From contig NC_057807.1 in assembly GCF_018294505.1 (NCBI RefSeq), positions 135,004,747 to 135,068,746 of the forward strand: a stretch of 64,000 bases of DNA. The letters are read 5' to 3'. The stretch is from Triticum aestivum (Eukaryota; Streptophyta; Magnoliopsida; Poales; Poaceae). The position numbers and the translations under genes were made by a program. Positions 45,384 through 55,940 of this stretch are shown here, piece by piece (the stretch's first letter is position 1; every line of letters begins with the position of its first letter). Under the pieces are notes generated by a model. That model was given only the letters and a program-made list of their open reading frames with translations. It searched no databases and was not told where the DNA came from.

Positions 45384-46888
45384 TGTAAGGACATATTTAT
45401 CCCCAAGTGGTTTTGGTGATTGATGACAATGCTTTTGTGGACTAATCGTGTGAGTTAAGTTCTTTCACAGAATCATCCATTGGCACGAGACGATTTCCTC
45501 CCCTTGGTGTTTTATTCAAGACGGTGTAGCTCCTTCGTTTCGTTGTTGGTGGACTAGTTTCGTAGGAGTCACCGTACTATTAAGAGGGGATCCGCTTTGG
45601 TAAGACTAGGGTAGAATCAACACGTACACATCCCAATCACACCCGTCGTCTTCCTTTCGCTTCTTTGGAGCTGCCATTTCTCTTCCGTACCTGCTTCGTC
45701 CTGTGCCAGCGGTAGTACCGCGGTCTACAGCGGTAGTACCGCCGAAGCCCTCCAGCGGTAGTACCGCTCCACGAAGCGGTAGTACCGCTCTCATCGGTAG
45801 TACCGCTCCGCAGGGCGGTAGTACCGCTCGCGGGCTTTGGCCATAGTACCGCAGCTGTTCCGCGCTACTACCGCCTCGATTCGAGACTGGTGTTTTCTCG
45901 TGTCGGGTTTTGCGGCACTACAAGCGGTAGTAGAAGCGGTAGTACCGCTCCAAGCGGTAGTACCGCTCCTACTCCCACGGTAGTACCGCTCTGGGGCCAG
46001 TGGCCTGTCTTCCTCGCTAGTGCGGTAGTACCGCTGGGTAGGGAGCGGTAGTACCGCTCTCAGTGGTAGTACCGCCCTGCCCTAGCGGTAGTACCGCTCT
46101 GTGCGGGGCTGCTCAGTGGGGTAGCGGTTGGATTTGTTCCCCCGCTATATAAAGGTGTCTTCTTCCTCCAAGTTGACCTACCTCTTTCCCCCAAAGCTCC
46201 ATTGTTGCTCAAAGCTCCATTTTCACCCGATCTCTCTCCCTAGCCAATCAAACTTGTTGATTTGCTCGGGATTGGTTGAGAAGGCCCAGATCTACACTTC
46301 CACCAAGAGAAATTTGATTCCCCCCACTTATCCCTTGCGGATCTTGTTACTCTTGGGTGTTGAGCACCCTAGACGGTTGAGGTCACCTCGAAGCCATACT
46401 CCATTGTGGTGAAGCTTCGTGGTGTTGTTGTTGTTGGGAGCCTCCGATTGTTGTGGAGATTGCCCCAACCTTGTTTGTAAAGGTTCGGTCGCCGCCTTCA
46501 AGGGCACCTATAGTGGTATCACGGCATCTCACATTGTGTGAGGGCGTGAGGAGAATACAGTGGCCCTAGTGGCTTCTTGGGGAGCATTGTGCCTCCACAC
46601 CGCTCTAACGGAGATGTACTTCCCCTTAAAAGGAAGGAACTCCGGTAACACATCCTCGTCTCCACCGGCTCCACTCTTGGTTATTTCGTGCCTTTATTTT
46701 TGCAAGCCTACTTGTTTTACATCCTTTGCTTGCTTGTGTGCTAGTTGTTATTGCATCATATAGGTTGCTCACTTAGTTGCACATCTAGATAACCTATTTT
46801 GTTGCAAAGTTTAATTTGGTAAAGATAAGCTTAAAAATTGTTAGTTGCCTATTCACCCCCCCTCTAGTCAACCATATCGATCCTTTCA
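45384..46888 (+). repeat. 5' LTR of Maximus-like element (1505 bp)
   Basis: It begins TGTAAGGACATATTTATCCC and ends GATCCTTTCA. It carries about 15 copies of a near-palindromic 15-mer AGCGGTAGTACCGCT between 45711 and 46105, and a TATA-like box TATATAAA at 46146-46153 just after the array. Confidence 0.93.
45711..46105. repeat. Array of near-palindromic AGCGGTAGTACCGCT units
   Basis: About 15 scattered copies, complete or degenerate, precede the LTR TATA box. Each is symmetrical except for its central base. The 3' LTR lacks 40 bp containing two of these copies, consistent with recombination between units. Confidence 0.85.
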
Positions 46889-46890
46889 AT

Positions 46891-46902
46891 TGGTATCAGA
46901 GC
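46891..46902 (+). promoter_or_regulatory. Primer binding site, initiator tRNA-Met type
   Basis: TGGTATCAGAGC starts two bases after the 5' LTR end and fixes plus orientation. Confidence 0.9.
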
Positions 46903-46938
46903 CTCATCTCTTTTTAAGGACTTTACCGTCCGAAGAGT

Positions 46939-49497
46939 ATGGTTGATGCCGTAGATGAGGTGGGAGAGCACTCTGGTGCAAATCCAATATCATCTATGGG
47001 AGATGGGGGTAACTCGATCTCACGTGAGGAATTCAATGTGGCCTTGGAAACATTGAAAACCTCCATGACGACCGAGGTCAAGGACATGTTTAAAGATTTC
47101 CTAGAAGGACTTAAACAATCTACCTCGCTGATGAAAGTGGGTGATCCCACCAAAAAGGTGACGGATGCTACCTCTGACAAGGGGGAAGCTAACATTGAAA
47201 AGAGTCCTTCTGTTAGTGGTAGAAATGGTACCGGCATCTTTGCCCATGTGGAACCCCCGGTTTATGGAGGGCCAATCCCCTCCACTCATTTGAATCATGC
47301 CGGTCCTCCACCTAAATATGAGAAACATGAAGATTTTGATTCTTGGGTCTATCGCTTTAAGCGACATTTGAAACATGTGAACACTAACCTTTGGAGAATC
47401 ATTGAAGAAGGTTTCTATCCTCATGACCCAAGCAACTTCACCCCTCGAGAAGCCGTGGACAATCAATTCAATGAGAGTGCCCTCTTCATCATCCAAGATG
47501 CAATCCTTCCCGAAGATCTCCCTCATCTTCGACCTTATGTCATGGCTAAAGAAGCATGGAAATGTGTCGAGGGTCTCTATCGAGGAAGTGCTAGCATTCA
47601 ACGCTCCAACTATGAAGTAGTGCAAGATGAAGCCGATGAGTTTGCAATGAAAGAAGATGAAGAACCTCATGAGCTCTTTCGAAGAGTGACCAAACTCGCG
47701 GTCGCACTCCGAGATCATGGAAGCAAGGACACGGATGACAATTGGATCAAGCGAAAGTTCCTCAAGGCCACGATGCCTTACAACAAGGCCATGTCCTTCG
47801 TCATTCGTCAACGACCGGACTTCCACTCCATGACCTCAAGTGAAGTGTTGGATGAGTTCGTTGCAATGAGCATCTTGGACAAGACCTCCGACAATGCGGT
47901 ACTCCGTTCTCAAAGGGCAAAGAAGCCCAACCTTGCTTTGAAGGTCAAGGTTATTATGGAAGAAGAGGAAGAAGTGGAAGATGAGGAAAGCAACCCCGAA
48001 GACACCAAATTTGATTACCATGAGCACATGGCCCTTGCTTCAAGACAATTTTGGAGCAAGAAGAGTTCAAGACCCAACTTCAACAAGAACAACTCAAGTG
48101 GCGTCAAGGGCAAGCAACGAGTTAGAACTTGCTTCAACTGTAGCAATGTGAGCCATTTCGTTGCAGATTGTCCTTACGAGAAGCGGGAAGACAATGGTGG
48201 CAAGTTCATCAGAAAAGACAAAGCCAAGTCCCTCCCAAACAAGAAGAACTTAGCCAAGAAGACTCCCACTCGTGGGTTGGTGGTTCAAGAAGAATACCAA
48301 GAGGATGACGATGATGACGAAAATGAAGAAGCTATGGCCATGGCATCCGTTGCCATTGCTACTCCTTCCCGGGTGTCTCTCTTTGATTCACCCAACGAAA
48401 ACATCACCGCCAAATGCCTCATGGCTAAAGCTACAAACAAGGTAACCCCCAACATCACAACCACCATCATTACTAATCCCTCCTTGGAGAATTGCATTGA
48501 TGAACATGTTGAGTCTAATGTGGAAATGAATGAATTTGAGTCTTTTATGAACAAGCTCAAGGGTAAGTCCAAGAAGCACTTTGTTGCTCTCTTGGAACAA
48601 CTTGGTGAGGCCAATGACATGATCAAGGCTCACGAAGAAACCATCTCCAAGATAGAAGGTCATAGTCGTGACTATGCCGATGAAATATCGGATCTCTCTA
48701 ATGCTCTTGAGGAAGAGCATGTGCATCGTCTGACTCTTGAGGAGTCACACAATGATGACCATGCTAAGTTAAAGAAAGATCTTGATCATGATCTTGTCAT
48801 GTCTCGTGTGCTAACCTCCGAGAAGGCTAAACTTGGGGTTGATCATGCTAGACTCAAAGAGGAGTTTGAGATACTTGACAAGGCCCACAAAGTCTTGAAG
48901 GGTATTCATGCTAACCTCAAAGAGTCTCATGCTCAACTCCAAGTCAAGCTAATCAAGGAAAAGGCCACCTTTCCTCATATGGTATTAATTGATAATGCAT
49001 GTGCTACTAACCCGTATTGTGAGCATGTGCATCTTGTGGAGGAGAATGCCAAGTTGAAGGATCAACTTGAGAAAGGCCTTGTGAATTGCATTCAAGGTGA
49101 GAAGAACCTCAACGACCTTTTGAGCAATCAAAAGGAAGTTGTGGCCAAAGAAGGGATTGGGTTTGCACCCAAGACCAAGAGCAAGAAGAAGAACAACAAG
49201 ACCAAACGTCCTCCACCTCTCAAACAAACGCTTGTGAAAGAGGGAGATGGTGCTCCTAAGGAGAAGAAGGAAAAAGTGAAGGGAGTTGATGTCCAAAAGG
49301 GCAAAAGCATTTCCTCAAACAAAGCCGGCGACTTTAACCCGTCATATGTGTTGTGTCGTGCTAGTGATGGACATGTCTTTGCTAAATTTGTTGGTTCTTC
49401 TTATGAGTACATTGAATGGTCCATTTGGGTTCCCAAGACCCTTGTTACTAACATCAAAGGACCCATTACTAAATGGGTACCTAAAACCAAGCATTGA
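46939..49497 (+). CDS. gag: Gag of the Maximus-like Sirevirus
   Basis: This is an intact 852-codon frame starting 36 bases after the primer site (MVDAVDEVGEHSG). Residues about 100-330 hold the copia Gag core, with the conserved FDSWVYRFKRHL and WKCVEGLYRGS blocks. A zinc knuckle CFNCSNVSHFVADC (C398, C401, H406, C411; CX2CX4HX4C) binds RNA. The remaining about 430 residues are the long C-terminal extension characteristic of Sireviruses, rich in Glu, Lys and Leu heptads (for example KLKDQLEKGLVN), predicted here as coiled coil, and ending in a basic KSKKKNNKTKR tract. The stop TGA is at 49495-49497; protease follows in another frame. Gag forms the cytoplasmic virus-like particle. The frame is undamaged. 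Confidence 0.9.
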   Translation: MVDAVDEVGEHSGANPISSMGDGGNSISREEFNVALETLKTSMTTEVKDMFKDFLEGLKQSTSLMKVGDPTKKVTDATSDKGEANIEKSPSVSGRNGTGIFAHVEPPVYGGPIPSTHLNHAGPPPKYEKHEDFDSWVYRFKRHLKHVNTNLWRIIEEGFYPHDPSNFTPREAVDNQFNESALFIIQDAILPEDLPHLRPYVMAKEAWKCVEGLYRGSASIQRSNYEVVQDEADEFAMKEDEEPHELFRRVTKLAVALRDHGSKDTDDNWIKRKFLKATMPYNKAMSFVIRQRPDFHSMTSSEVLDEFVAMSILDKTSDNAVLRSQRAKKPNLALKVKVIMEEEEEVEDEESNPEDTKFDYHEHMALASRQFWSKKSSRPNFNKNNSSGVKGKQRVRTCFNCSNVSHFVADCPYEKREDNGGKFIRKDKAKSLPNKKNLAKKTPTRGLVVQEEYQEDDDDDENEEAMAMASVAIATPSRVSLFDSPNENITAKCLMAKATNKVTPNITTTIITNPSLENCIDEHVESNVEMNEFESFMNKLKGKSKKHFVALLEQLGEANDMIKAHEETISKIEGHSRDYADEISDLSNALEEEHVHRLTLEESHNDDHAKLKKDLDHDLVMSRVLTSEKAKLGVDHARLKEEFEILDKAHKVLKGIHANLKESHAQLQVKLIKEKATFPHMVLIDNACATNPYCEHVHLVEENAKLKDQLEKGLVNCIQGEKNLNDLLSNQKEVVAKEGIGFAPKTKSKKKNNKTKRPPPLKQTLVKEGDGAPKEKKEKVKGVDVQKGKSISSNKAGDFNPSYVLCRASDGHVFAKFVGSSYEYIEWSIWVPKTLVTNIKGPITKWVPKTKH

Positions 49498-49507
49498 TCT
49501 CTTGTAG

Positions 49508-49903
49508 GTGTTTGCTTCCGGTGGGGGATCATGGTTGCTCGATAGTGGAGCAACAAATCATATGACCGGGAGCAAGGACTTGGTGGTGGACGTGCAAGAG
49601 ATTCCATCTATGCCCACCAATGTCGAGTGGGGTGATGCATCACATTCTAAGGTATTGGGTCTCGGCAAGGTTGTCATTTCTCATGATCTAACGATCGAGA
49701 AAGTCATGCTTGTTGAGTCCCTTGCATTCAATTTGCTCTCCGTTCGTCAACTTGCACTCATGGGCTTTGCTACATTCTTTGACATTGATACCATGGCCCT
49801 CTTGTGGAGCAAGACTCTTAAAGTAGCCTTTGTTGGGCATGTCGAGAATGGTCTATATGTGATTAACTTTTCAGAGCAACCCACTAAGACGCGACATGCC
49901 TAA
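49508..49903 (+). CDS. Aspartic protease of the Maximus-like element
   Basis: This 131-codon open stretch in a different frame from Gag has no ATG at its beginning; it opens at a GTG. The active site WLLDSGATNHMTG places the catalytic Asp at residue 12, and LLSVRQLALMGF is the usual copia protease end block. It stops at TAA 49901-49903, overlapping by one base the ATG of the integrase piece at 49903, where copia Pol should read through. A one-base-scale frameshift is therefore likely at this junction. The frame change between Gag and protease may be natural programmed frameshifting or a mutation; I cannot tell. Confidence 0.82.
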   Translation: MFASGGGSWLLDSGATNHMTGSKDLVVDVQEIPSMPTNVEWGDASHSKVLGLGKVVISHDLTIEKVMLVESLAFNLLSVRQLALMGFATFFDIDTMALLWSKTLKVAFVGHVENGLYVINFSEQPTKTRHA

Positions 49904-50421
49904 TGGCTAAAGTTGACGTGGGATGGCTTTGGCATCGCTGTTTGGCCCACGTCAATATGAGATCTTTGCAAAGTCTTCTCAAGGGGGACCATGTCCGTGG
50001 ACTAACAAATGTTAGTTTTGCCAAAGATCGTGCTTGCAGTGCTTGTATCGAAGGAATTCTTCATGAAAAGGCTCACCCTCCATCAACTATCATCTACTCG
50101 AAAAGACCCTTGGAGCTCCTTCACATGGATCTTTTTGGGCCTCCATCTTTTGATAGTCTTGGAGGAAGAAAGTATTGCTTGGTGATTGTGGATGACTATT
50201 CAAGATACACTTGGGTTTATTTCTTCAAGAGGAAGAGTGAGACTCAACAAACCGTCATCGACTTTGCAAATGAAGCTCAACGTCAACATGATGCAAAGAT
50301 CTTGACAATAAGAAGTGACAATGGCACCGAGTTCAAGAACTACACCTTGGATGAGTTTCTCAGTGATGAGGGATCAAGCATCAATATGCTGCACCTTATA
50401 CCCCTCAACAAAATGGTGTAG
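49903..50421 (+). pseudogene. Integrase N-terminal part of the Maximus-like element
   Basis: This is a 172-codon piece of copia integrase. It begins with the HHCC finger (LWHRCLAHVNM, CSACIEG), then HMDLFGP with the first catalytic Asp, and RSDNGTEF with the second. Homology then shifts frame near 50375-50380, so the last 15 codons are unrelated and the catalytic Glu region (VAERKNRT) lies in the frame continued by 50442-52865. The integrase is therefore split by one indel. Integrase inserts element cDNA into the genome. Confidence 0.82.
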
Positions 50422-50441
50422 CGGAGAGGAAGAACCGGACG

Positions 50442-52865
50442 TTGATGGATGCGGCAAGGACCATGATGGCGGAGTTCAAGTCTCCATACAACTTTTGGGC
50501 CGAAGCCATCAACACCGCATGTCATGCATCCAATCGGCTCTATCTCTGCAAAGGCTTGAACAAGACTCCTTATGAGATACTCACCGGCAACAAGCCCAAC
50601 CTCAAGTACTTCCAGGTGTTCGGTTGTAAGTGTTTCATTCTCAAGAAAGGTGTTCGTTTGTCTAAATTTGAGGCTAGAGCTCATGAGGGCATATTTGTTG
50701 GTTATGCTACAAACTCTCATGCTTACCGTGTCCTCAACAAGTCCACCGGACTCATTGAGGAGACTTGTAACGTGGAGTTTGACGAAAATAACGGCTCCCA
50801 AGTGGAGCAAAGTGGTACTTGTGATGTAGGTGATGAAATTCCTCCCCAAGCCATAAGAAGAATGGGTATTGGTCAAATTCTACCCATTGAGGAACCCCTT
50901 GTGGCCGAAGGAGAAGGACAATGCTCTACTCAAGTAGAGCCATCACCTCATCAAGATCCACACGCTTCCGAAGAACAAAGTGAAGGCCCTCAACCTCGTG
51001 AACAAGACCAAGGGCAAGATCAACCTCAAGATTTTGGTGAACCTCTAAATGATGCCCAAGGTCAAGTTCTCCCCCTCGAGCAAGTTCAAGATCAAGAGCA
51101 AGCTCAAGATCAAGAACAAGCTCAAGACGACGCTCAAGATGATCAAGTCAACCCTCCTCCTTTCACCTCCGAGGAGGAATTAGAGCGTCGTGCCGCAAAG
51201 ATTGCTTCCATGCTCACCACCCAAGGCTATCTCATGGAAAATGTGGTTGGAAGCCTAAGAAAGGGGGTAAGCACTCGTAGACAATTAGCAAACTATTGTG
51301 AACATCACGCGTTTGTCTCTTGTGTTGAACCCCAAAAGGTCTATGAGGCGCTCGAAGACTTGGATTGGCTCAATGGCATGCATGAAGAACTCAACAAATT
51401 CGAGTACAACAAAGTATGGAGATTGGTGCCAAGGCCATCGGGGAACCACAATGTCATTGGAACCAAGTGGATCTTCAAGAACAAGCAAGATGCTCATGGG
51501 AACATCGTTTGCAACAAGGCAAGATTGGTAGCACAAGGCTACTCCCAAGTCGAGGGTATCGACTACGGTGAAACCTTTGCTCCCGTTGCTCGTCTTGAAT
51601 CCATACGTTTGTTGATTTCCTATGCTTCCCATCACAACTTTAAGTTGCAACAAATGGATGTGAAAAGTGCTTTTCTTAATGGTCCTATTAATGAGTTGGT
51701 CTATGTCAAGCAACCCCCCGGGTTCGAGGACCCCTACTTCCCGGATCATGTGTATCAACTCGATAAGGCACTCTATGGCCTTAAACAAGCCCCACGTGCG
51801 TGGTATGACCACCTTACCGAGTTGCTACAAGATCGTGGATTTGAAGTAGGACAAATCGATCCCACTCTTTTTACTAAGAAAGTCAAAGGGGAGTTGTTTG
51901 TATGCCAACTATATGTTGATGATATTATCTTTGGTTCTCCTAACAAAGCTTTCAATGAGGAATTTGCCGCTCTCATGACCTCCAAGTTTAAGATGTCTTC
52001 GATGGGAGAGTTGAAGTTCTTCCTTGGTTTTGACATCAAACAAAGAAGAGAAGGAACCTTCATCAACCAAGCCAAATACACTCAAGACATGCTTAAGAGA
52101 TTCAAGCTAAGTGATGTCAAGCCGGCTACTAATCCAATGCCTACCAAGTGCCAACTTGACATCGATCCCAATGGTAAAGCGGTGGATCAAAAGGTATATC
52201 GCTCCATGATTGGCTCCTTGCTTTACCTTTGTGCATCTAGACCGGATATCATGTTGAGTGTGGGGATGTGTGCATGTTTTCAAGCCGCACCAAAGGAAAG
52301 TCCCTTTGTGGCGGTCAAGCGAATCTTTCGATATTTGGCTCATACCCCAAACTTTGGCTTATGGTACCCAAGAGGAGCAAACTTCAAGCTTGAAGGTTTC
52401 ACGGATTCCGATTGGGCGGGAGACAAAGTGGATAGGAAGTCCACTTCCGGAGGGTGCCAATTTCTTGGTTGCTCTTTGGTAAGTTGGTCTTCCAAGAAGC
52501 AAAGTTGTGTGTCTCTCTCGTCCACCGAAGCGGAGTATGTGGCGGCCGGTAGTTGTTGTGCTCAACTCCTATGGATGAGGCAAACTTTAAAGGAGTACGG
52601 TGTCATTTGTGACAAAGTGCCTCTTTGGTGTGATAATGAAAGTGCCATCAAGATTTCTCTCAACCCGGTGCAACACTTCAAGACGAAGCACATTGAGATT
52701 CGGTATCACTTCATCCGGGATCACATTAGGCGAGGGGAGATCGAGCTCAAGTATGTCAACACTCACGATAACCTTGCAGATATTTTCACGAAGCCCTTGG
52801 ATGAAGCAAGATTTCGCGAGTTAAGGCATGAGCTAAATATCATTGATTTGAGCAATGTGACTTGA
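50442..52865 (+). CDS. pol: Integrase end, reverse transcriptase and RNase H of the Maximus-like element
   Basis: This 807-codon open frame begins within integrase ([18 protein letters not shown]), includes the copia integrase tail ([28 protein letters not shown]), then a Gln/Asp/Glu-rich linker of repeated QDQEQAQD type (about residues 170-250). Reverse transcriptase follows, with [33 protein letters not shown] and the catalytic YVDDIIFG (YVDD at 491-494). RNase H closes it, with [27 protein letters not shown] from about 691 and [20 protein letters not shown]. It ends naturally ([12 protein letters not shown], then stop). The true Pol start is upstream in the frames at 49508 and 49903. Confidence 0.92.
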   Translation: MMDAARTMMAEFKSPYNFWAEAINTACHASNRLYLCKGLNKTPYEILTGNKPNLKYFQVFGCKCFILKKGVRLSKFEARAHEGIFVGYATNSHAYRVLNKSTGLIEETCNVEFDENNGSQVEQSGTCDVGDEIPPQAIRRMGIGQILPIEEPLVAEGEGQCSTQVEPSPHQDPHASEEQSEGPQPREQDQGQDQPQDFGEPLNDAQGQVLPLEQVQDQEQAQDQEQAQDDAQDDQVNPPPFTSEEELERRAAKIASMLTTQGYLMENVVGSLRKGVSTRRQLANYCEHHAFVSCVEPQKVYEALEDLDWLNGMHEELNKFEYNKVWRLVPRPSGNHNVIGTKWIFKNKQDAHGNIVCNKARLVAQGYSQVEGIDYGETFAPVARLESIRLLISYASHHNFKLQQMDVKSAFLNGPINELVYVKQPPGFEDPYFPDHVYQLDKALYGLKQAPRAWYDHLTELLQDRGFEVGQIDPTLFTKKVKGELFVCQLYVDDIIFGSPNKAFNEEFAALMTSKFKMSSMGELKFFLGFDIKQRREGTFINQAKYTQDMLKRFKLSDVKPATNPMPTKCQLDIDPNGKAVDQKVYRSMIGSLLYLCASRPDIMLSVGMCACFQAAPKESPFVAVKRIFRYLAHTPNFGLWYPRGANFKLEGFTDSDWAGDKVDRKSTSGGCQFLGCSLVSWSSKKQSCVSLSSTEAEYVAAGSCCAQLLWMRQTLKEYGVICDKVPLWCDNESAIKISLNPVQHFKTKHIEIRYHFIRDHIRRGEIELKYVNTHDNLADIFTKPLDEARFRELRHELNIIDLSNVT

Positions 52866-54008
52866 ACCCATGCACCCCCCACCACACTCAACTTGTTGTC
52901 TAGTTTAGGTGTAGGCATGGACATAGGGGGAGTGTTGTTCTCTCAATGAACTCTCCCTCCCCCCATTATGCATAAAACGATCAACTCTTTCACATGAGCC
53001 ATTTTTTATGGTACTTGTGCTTCAAAGACGAGTTTTGGTCATGGGCCCAAGGATAATTCTTCGCGGTGCCATACCAATTGACTCAAACATAGGTGGCTCC
53101 GGCCACCGCCCTCTCTTGGGAGAGGCCAGAGCTCGCTCTTCTTTCGTGTGGTTGTCTTGAAGGAGTGGGTTCCGGATCTTGGTTTGTGTGTGTGTTGCCA
53201 TGTTGGTCCTTTTTCTTGTCCTTGCTCTTCGTTCCATTTTGCCTTGCTTTAATTTTAGTCTAGAGGCATTTTTCTTGGTTGCTGGCGGTACTACCGCTGC
53301 TGGCGAGCGGTACTACTGCTCCAAGCGGTACTACCGCCCTCCAGCGCGGTACTACCGCTGTGAGGCGCGGGCAGGGGTTATATCGGGGGCAGGGGGAGTT
53401 TCTTCTCCCCCATACCATTCGCACGCCCCCTCGTCTGTTCCTCTATCTCCAGCAACCGGCGCCGCGGGAGGGCTCCGGCGGATCTCCCTCTTCGGGGCGT
53501 CCCTCTCCATTTCCTTCGGTGGAGATGATCCCCACCTTGTTCTCTTGCCATGGATGCCGGTATTGCCCCGTTCCCTCGTTCTTCTTGTCTAGATTTCCAA
53601 TCTAGCGTCTTAGGGGCAGTAGCAGTTGCATCTCTAGATTTTTGGCCAAATCTAGGCTTGAGTAGGATGGAGAATGCTTCTAGGCAGTTTGGATTGATGT
53701 TTGGTTGGAGTATTTTTGAATTTGGTAGGTCGGTAGTGCTGGATCTGACCATGGTAGTAGGAAACTGCTGTTTCCTGTCTCGAGCGGTACTACCGCCCTC
53801 TCCAGGGCGGTACTACCGCTTGGAGCGGTACTACCGCTCCTTGTGGAGCGGTACTACCGCTCGGGGCAGTACTACCGCTAGCAGGTCGCGGTACTACCGC
53901 TCCCTACCAACTTCCACTATACTTCTACCTTTCAGTGATCTTTTTGCTCGTGTTTTGTGTCTTATGCTCGTTCTTTCTGGTTGTTTGGTGTTCTTGTGTG
54001 TGGTTCCA
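52866..54008 (+). other. Spacer between Pol and the env-position gene, with inverted-phase palindrome array
   Basis: No supported gene is present. About ten copies of AGCGGTACTACCGCT-like units occur at about 53284-53360 and 53783-53903. They are the reverse complement of the LTR unit: the central base is C instead of G. A CCAG acceptor-like site at 54006-54009 precedes the conserved part of the next gene, which may be expressed from a spliced RNA. Confidence 0.6.
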
Positions 54009-54009
54009 G

Positions 54010-55430
54010 GTGATGAAGTCCCTGAGCATCAGTCTCGCCATGTCAACCCCGGACGTGCCACGTCCAAGCGCTACCGCACCACCGAGCCTGCCGGAGGGTC
54101 TTCAAGTGCTCCACCTCCACCTCCACCTCCACCTCAACTCCAGAAGAAGTCTGGGGTCAAGCCAAAGCCAGGGAAAACCGTGCCATAAATGCAGCCGAAG
54201 GAGTTCTGGGCAAGGCGCCGCCGCAACCCGTATGAGGGTGACCAAGATCTCACTTTGGTCAACTGTCCGTTCTGGAACAGGTTCTAGTTTGCCATCTTCT
54301 TCGATGTTCTCAAAGCCAAGAAGAATCTCTATGTCAATGTGCACTCCATCGACATCGACCATATGGAGCACGACCCTGACTACTTTGGTGAAGCTCTTCA
54401 GATGTGCACTCAGCTGAACATTCTTGGGATCATGAAATTCAACAAGGACTTTGATGCTAATATGGTGGCCCAATTCTATGCCACGGTTCACCTTGGAACT
54501 GATGAGGACAGGACACTGACTTGGATGACAAATGGCAAGTTGCTTTCAGTCAAGTGGAAAGCGTTCATGCAGTTAATTGGGGTGCAAGATCTAGGTCTTG
54601 AGTCTCCTATCGGCTTTCACCCTCACGGCCGCCCCAATGCCACTCACAAGCAAGCTCTCTGGCCCTACTGCAGTCCGAGGATCAACCATGAGACAAAGAA
54701 GGAAACCTATGAGCTGCCTGCCTATCTGGATATCCTTCACCGCATCTTCAGAGAGACTCTTTTCCCTCGCGTCGGGAATCTGGACCAGGTTCACTCTTAT
54801 CTTGTGGACATGCTTCTTTTCTGCCAGTGTGAGAAGGCACAGCCCACGGGAGAGTCCTTGGATATCTCTCACGTTATGTGGTCTGAGCTGCTGTCTGCTA
54901 TCTCCGAGCGCAAGTGCCCGATTTATGGTCCGTTCATCATGCTGCTCATTGAGAAGGCCTGGGATCATGTCTATCCCAAGGTGCCACTGGAGACTGGAGA
55001 GTTGATCTCTCACGATGTCAAGCATTTGAGGAAGAAGGATAACTGGGGCACTCAGGCCCCTAGGATTGGAGTTCCTTCGTCTGCTGCTGCCATGGAGATC
55101 GAGGAGGAGCCTGGATCTGATGATGATGAGGATGATGACTACGTGCCTTCTGAGGCAGAGCCCTCTTGGGCAAAGAAGCTTAAGTCTAAGATGAAGAAGT
55201 TGTTCTGCATGGAGGCTCACGGTCAGTACATGACTCATGTGGCTGAGAAGAAGGCTCGAGGTCGCCACAAGGAGCTCATGCGTCAGTTGGGTGCTACAGT
55301 CAATAGTGGATCTGAGGACCAGCTTACTGAGGAGGAGGAGTGGATTCAGCAGCACTGCCCGTGGACCGATTCTGATGCCGAGCACTTCCAGACTGACGAC
55401 GGTGGTGCCGATGATCCCGCTGGTCTCTGA
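54010..55430 (+). pseudogene. Env-position extra gene of the Maximus-like element
   Basis: This is one reading frame from about 54010 to a TGA at 55428-55430, interrupted by TAA at 54186-54188 and TAG at 54285-54287. The last 363 codons (54339-55430) are uninterrupted. Order: a Ser/Arg/Pro-rich start with a run of eight prolines, a globular region (KEFWARRRRNPYEGD, then HMEHDPDYFGEALQMCTQL, FYATVHLG, WPYCSPRINHETKKE, YGPFIMLLIEKAW), an acidic tract (EIEEEPGSDDDEDDD) and a basic helix-like tail. It resembles the 'putative plant transposon protein' domain found in grass Sireviruses; this is recalled, not searched. I see no signal peptide or membrane segment, so calling it an envelope protein would be positional only. 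The two stops make it probably inactive. Confidence 0.68.
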
Positions 55431-55940
55431 TGCGTGTGTCCCTCGTTTGCTCTCACCTGGAGCCGTAGCAACACTCCCTCTCCTTTTTGGTGTCTCGATG
55501 CCAAAGGGGGAGAGAGTTTAGGGATTTGCGAGTTGTGTCTTTCGTCTCTTGTTTGTGTTTTCCTCGCATTTGCTTTGGTTGGTTTGTCTGTGAGACCTAA
55601 GTTCGAGTGAGACCTAAGTTTGAGTCATATGGTGTGAGACATATGCTACCTTATCTTTCCAGTATCATTATCTATGTCACTATCTAGCTTATGAGTTGCT
55701 TGCTTTTCTTGTTATATCATCTATGCTGCTCTCATATACCTTGCTTAGATTGTTGGTCTCTAAAATGTAGGGGGAGCATTGATCCTAGTATGTGTGCTGT
55801 GCAGTACAAAGCACTTATCTAGATAGCACACATCTAGGGGGAGCCCATATACATTTTAGGACGGTGGGGTTTGTATGCTTACTCTATATCATGCTTGTGC
55901 AAATCCCGTATTGTCATCAATCCACCAAAAAGGGGGAGAT
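55431..55940 (+). other. 3' untranslated region and polypurine tract of the Maximus-like element
   Basis: No gene is present. Repeated short purine tracts of the form AGGGGGAG occur (55503-55511, 55768-55775, 55837-55843). The last, AAAAAGGGGGAGAT at 55927-55940, abuts the 3' LTR and is the likely polypurine tract. Multiple polypurine-like tracts near the 3' LTR are a known Sirevirus trait. Confidence 0.65.

Noticed and set aside
45711..46105. Regularly recurring 15-mers suggesting a CRISPR-like array
   Set aside because: Spacing is irregular, the units are short, no cas-type genes exist, and the sequence is a plant retrotransposon LTR.
46128..46412. 94-codon frame just after the Maximus LTR TATA box, also at 56644-56928
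   Set aside because: It is in the untranslated leader of the LTR with no recognisable motif, and its conservation is explained by LTR duplication.
53550..54188. 212-codon frame treated as a separate gene upstream of the env-position gene
   Set aside because: Only its last 60 codons are continuous in frame with the env-position gene; the rest crosses the palindrome array and reads as YYR-type repeats.
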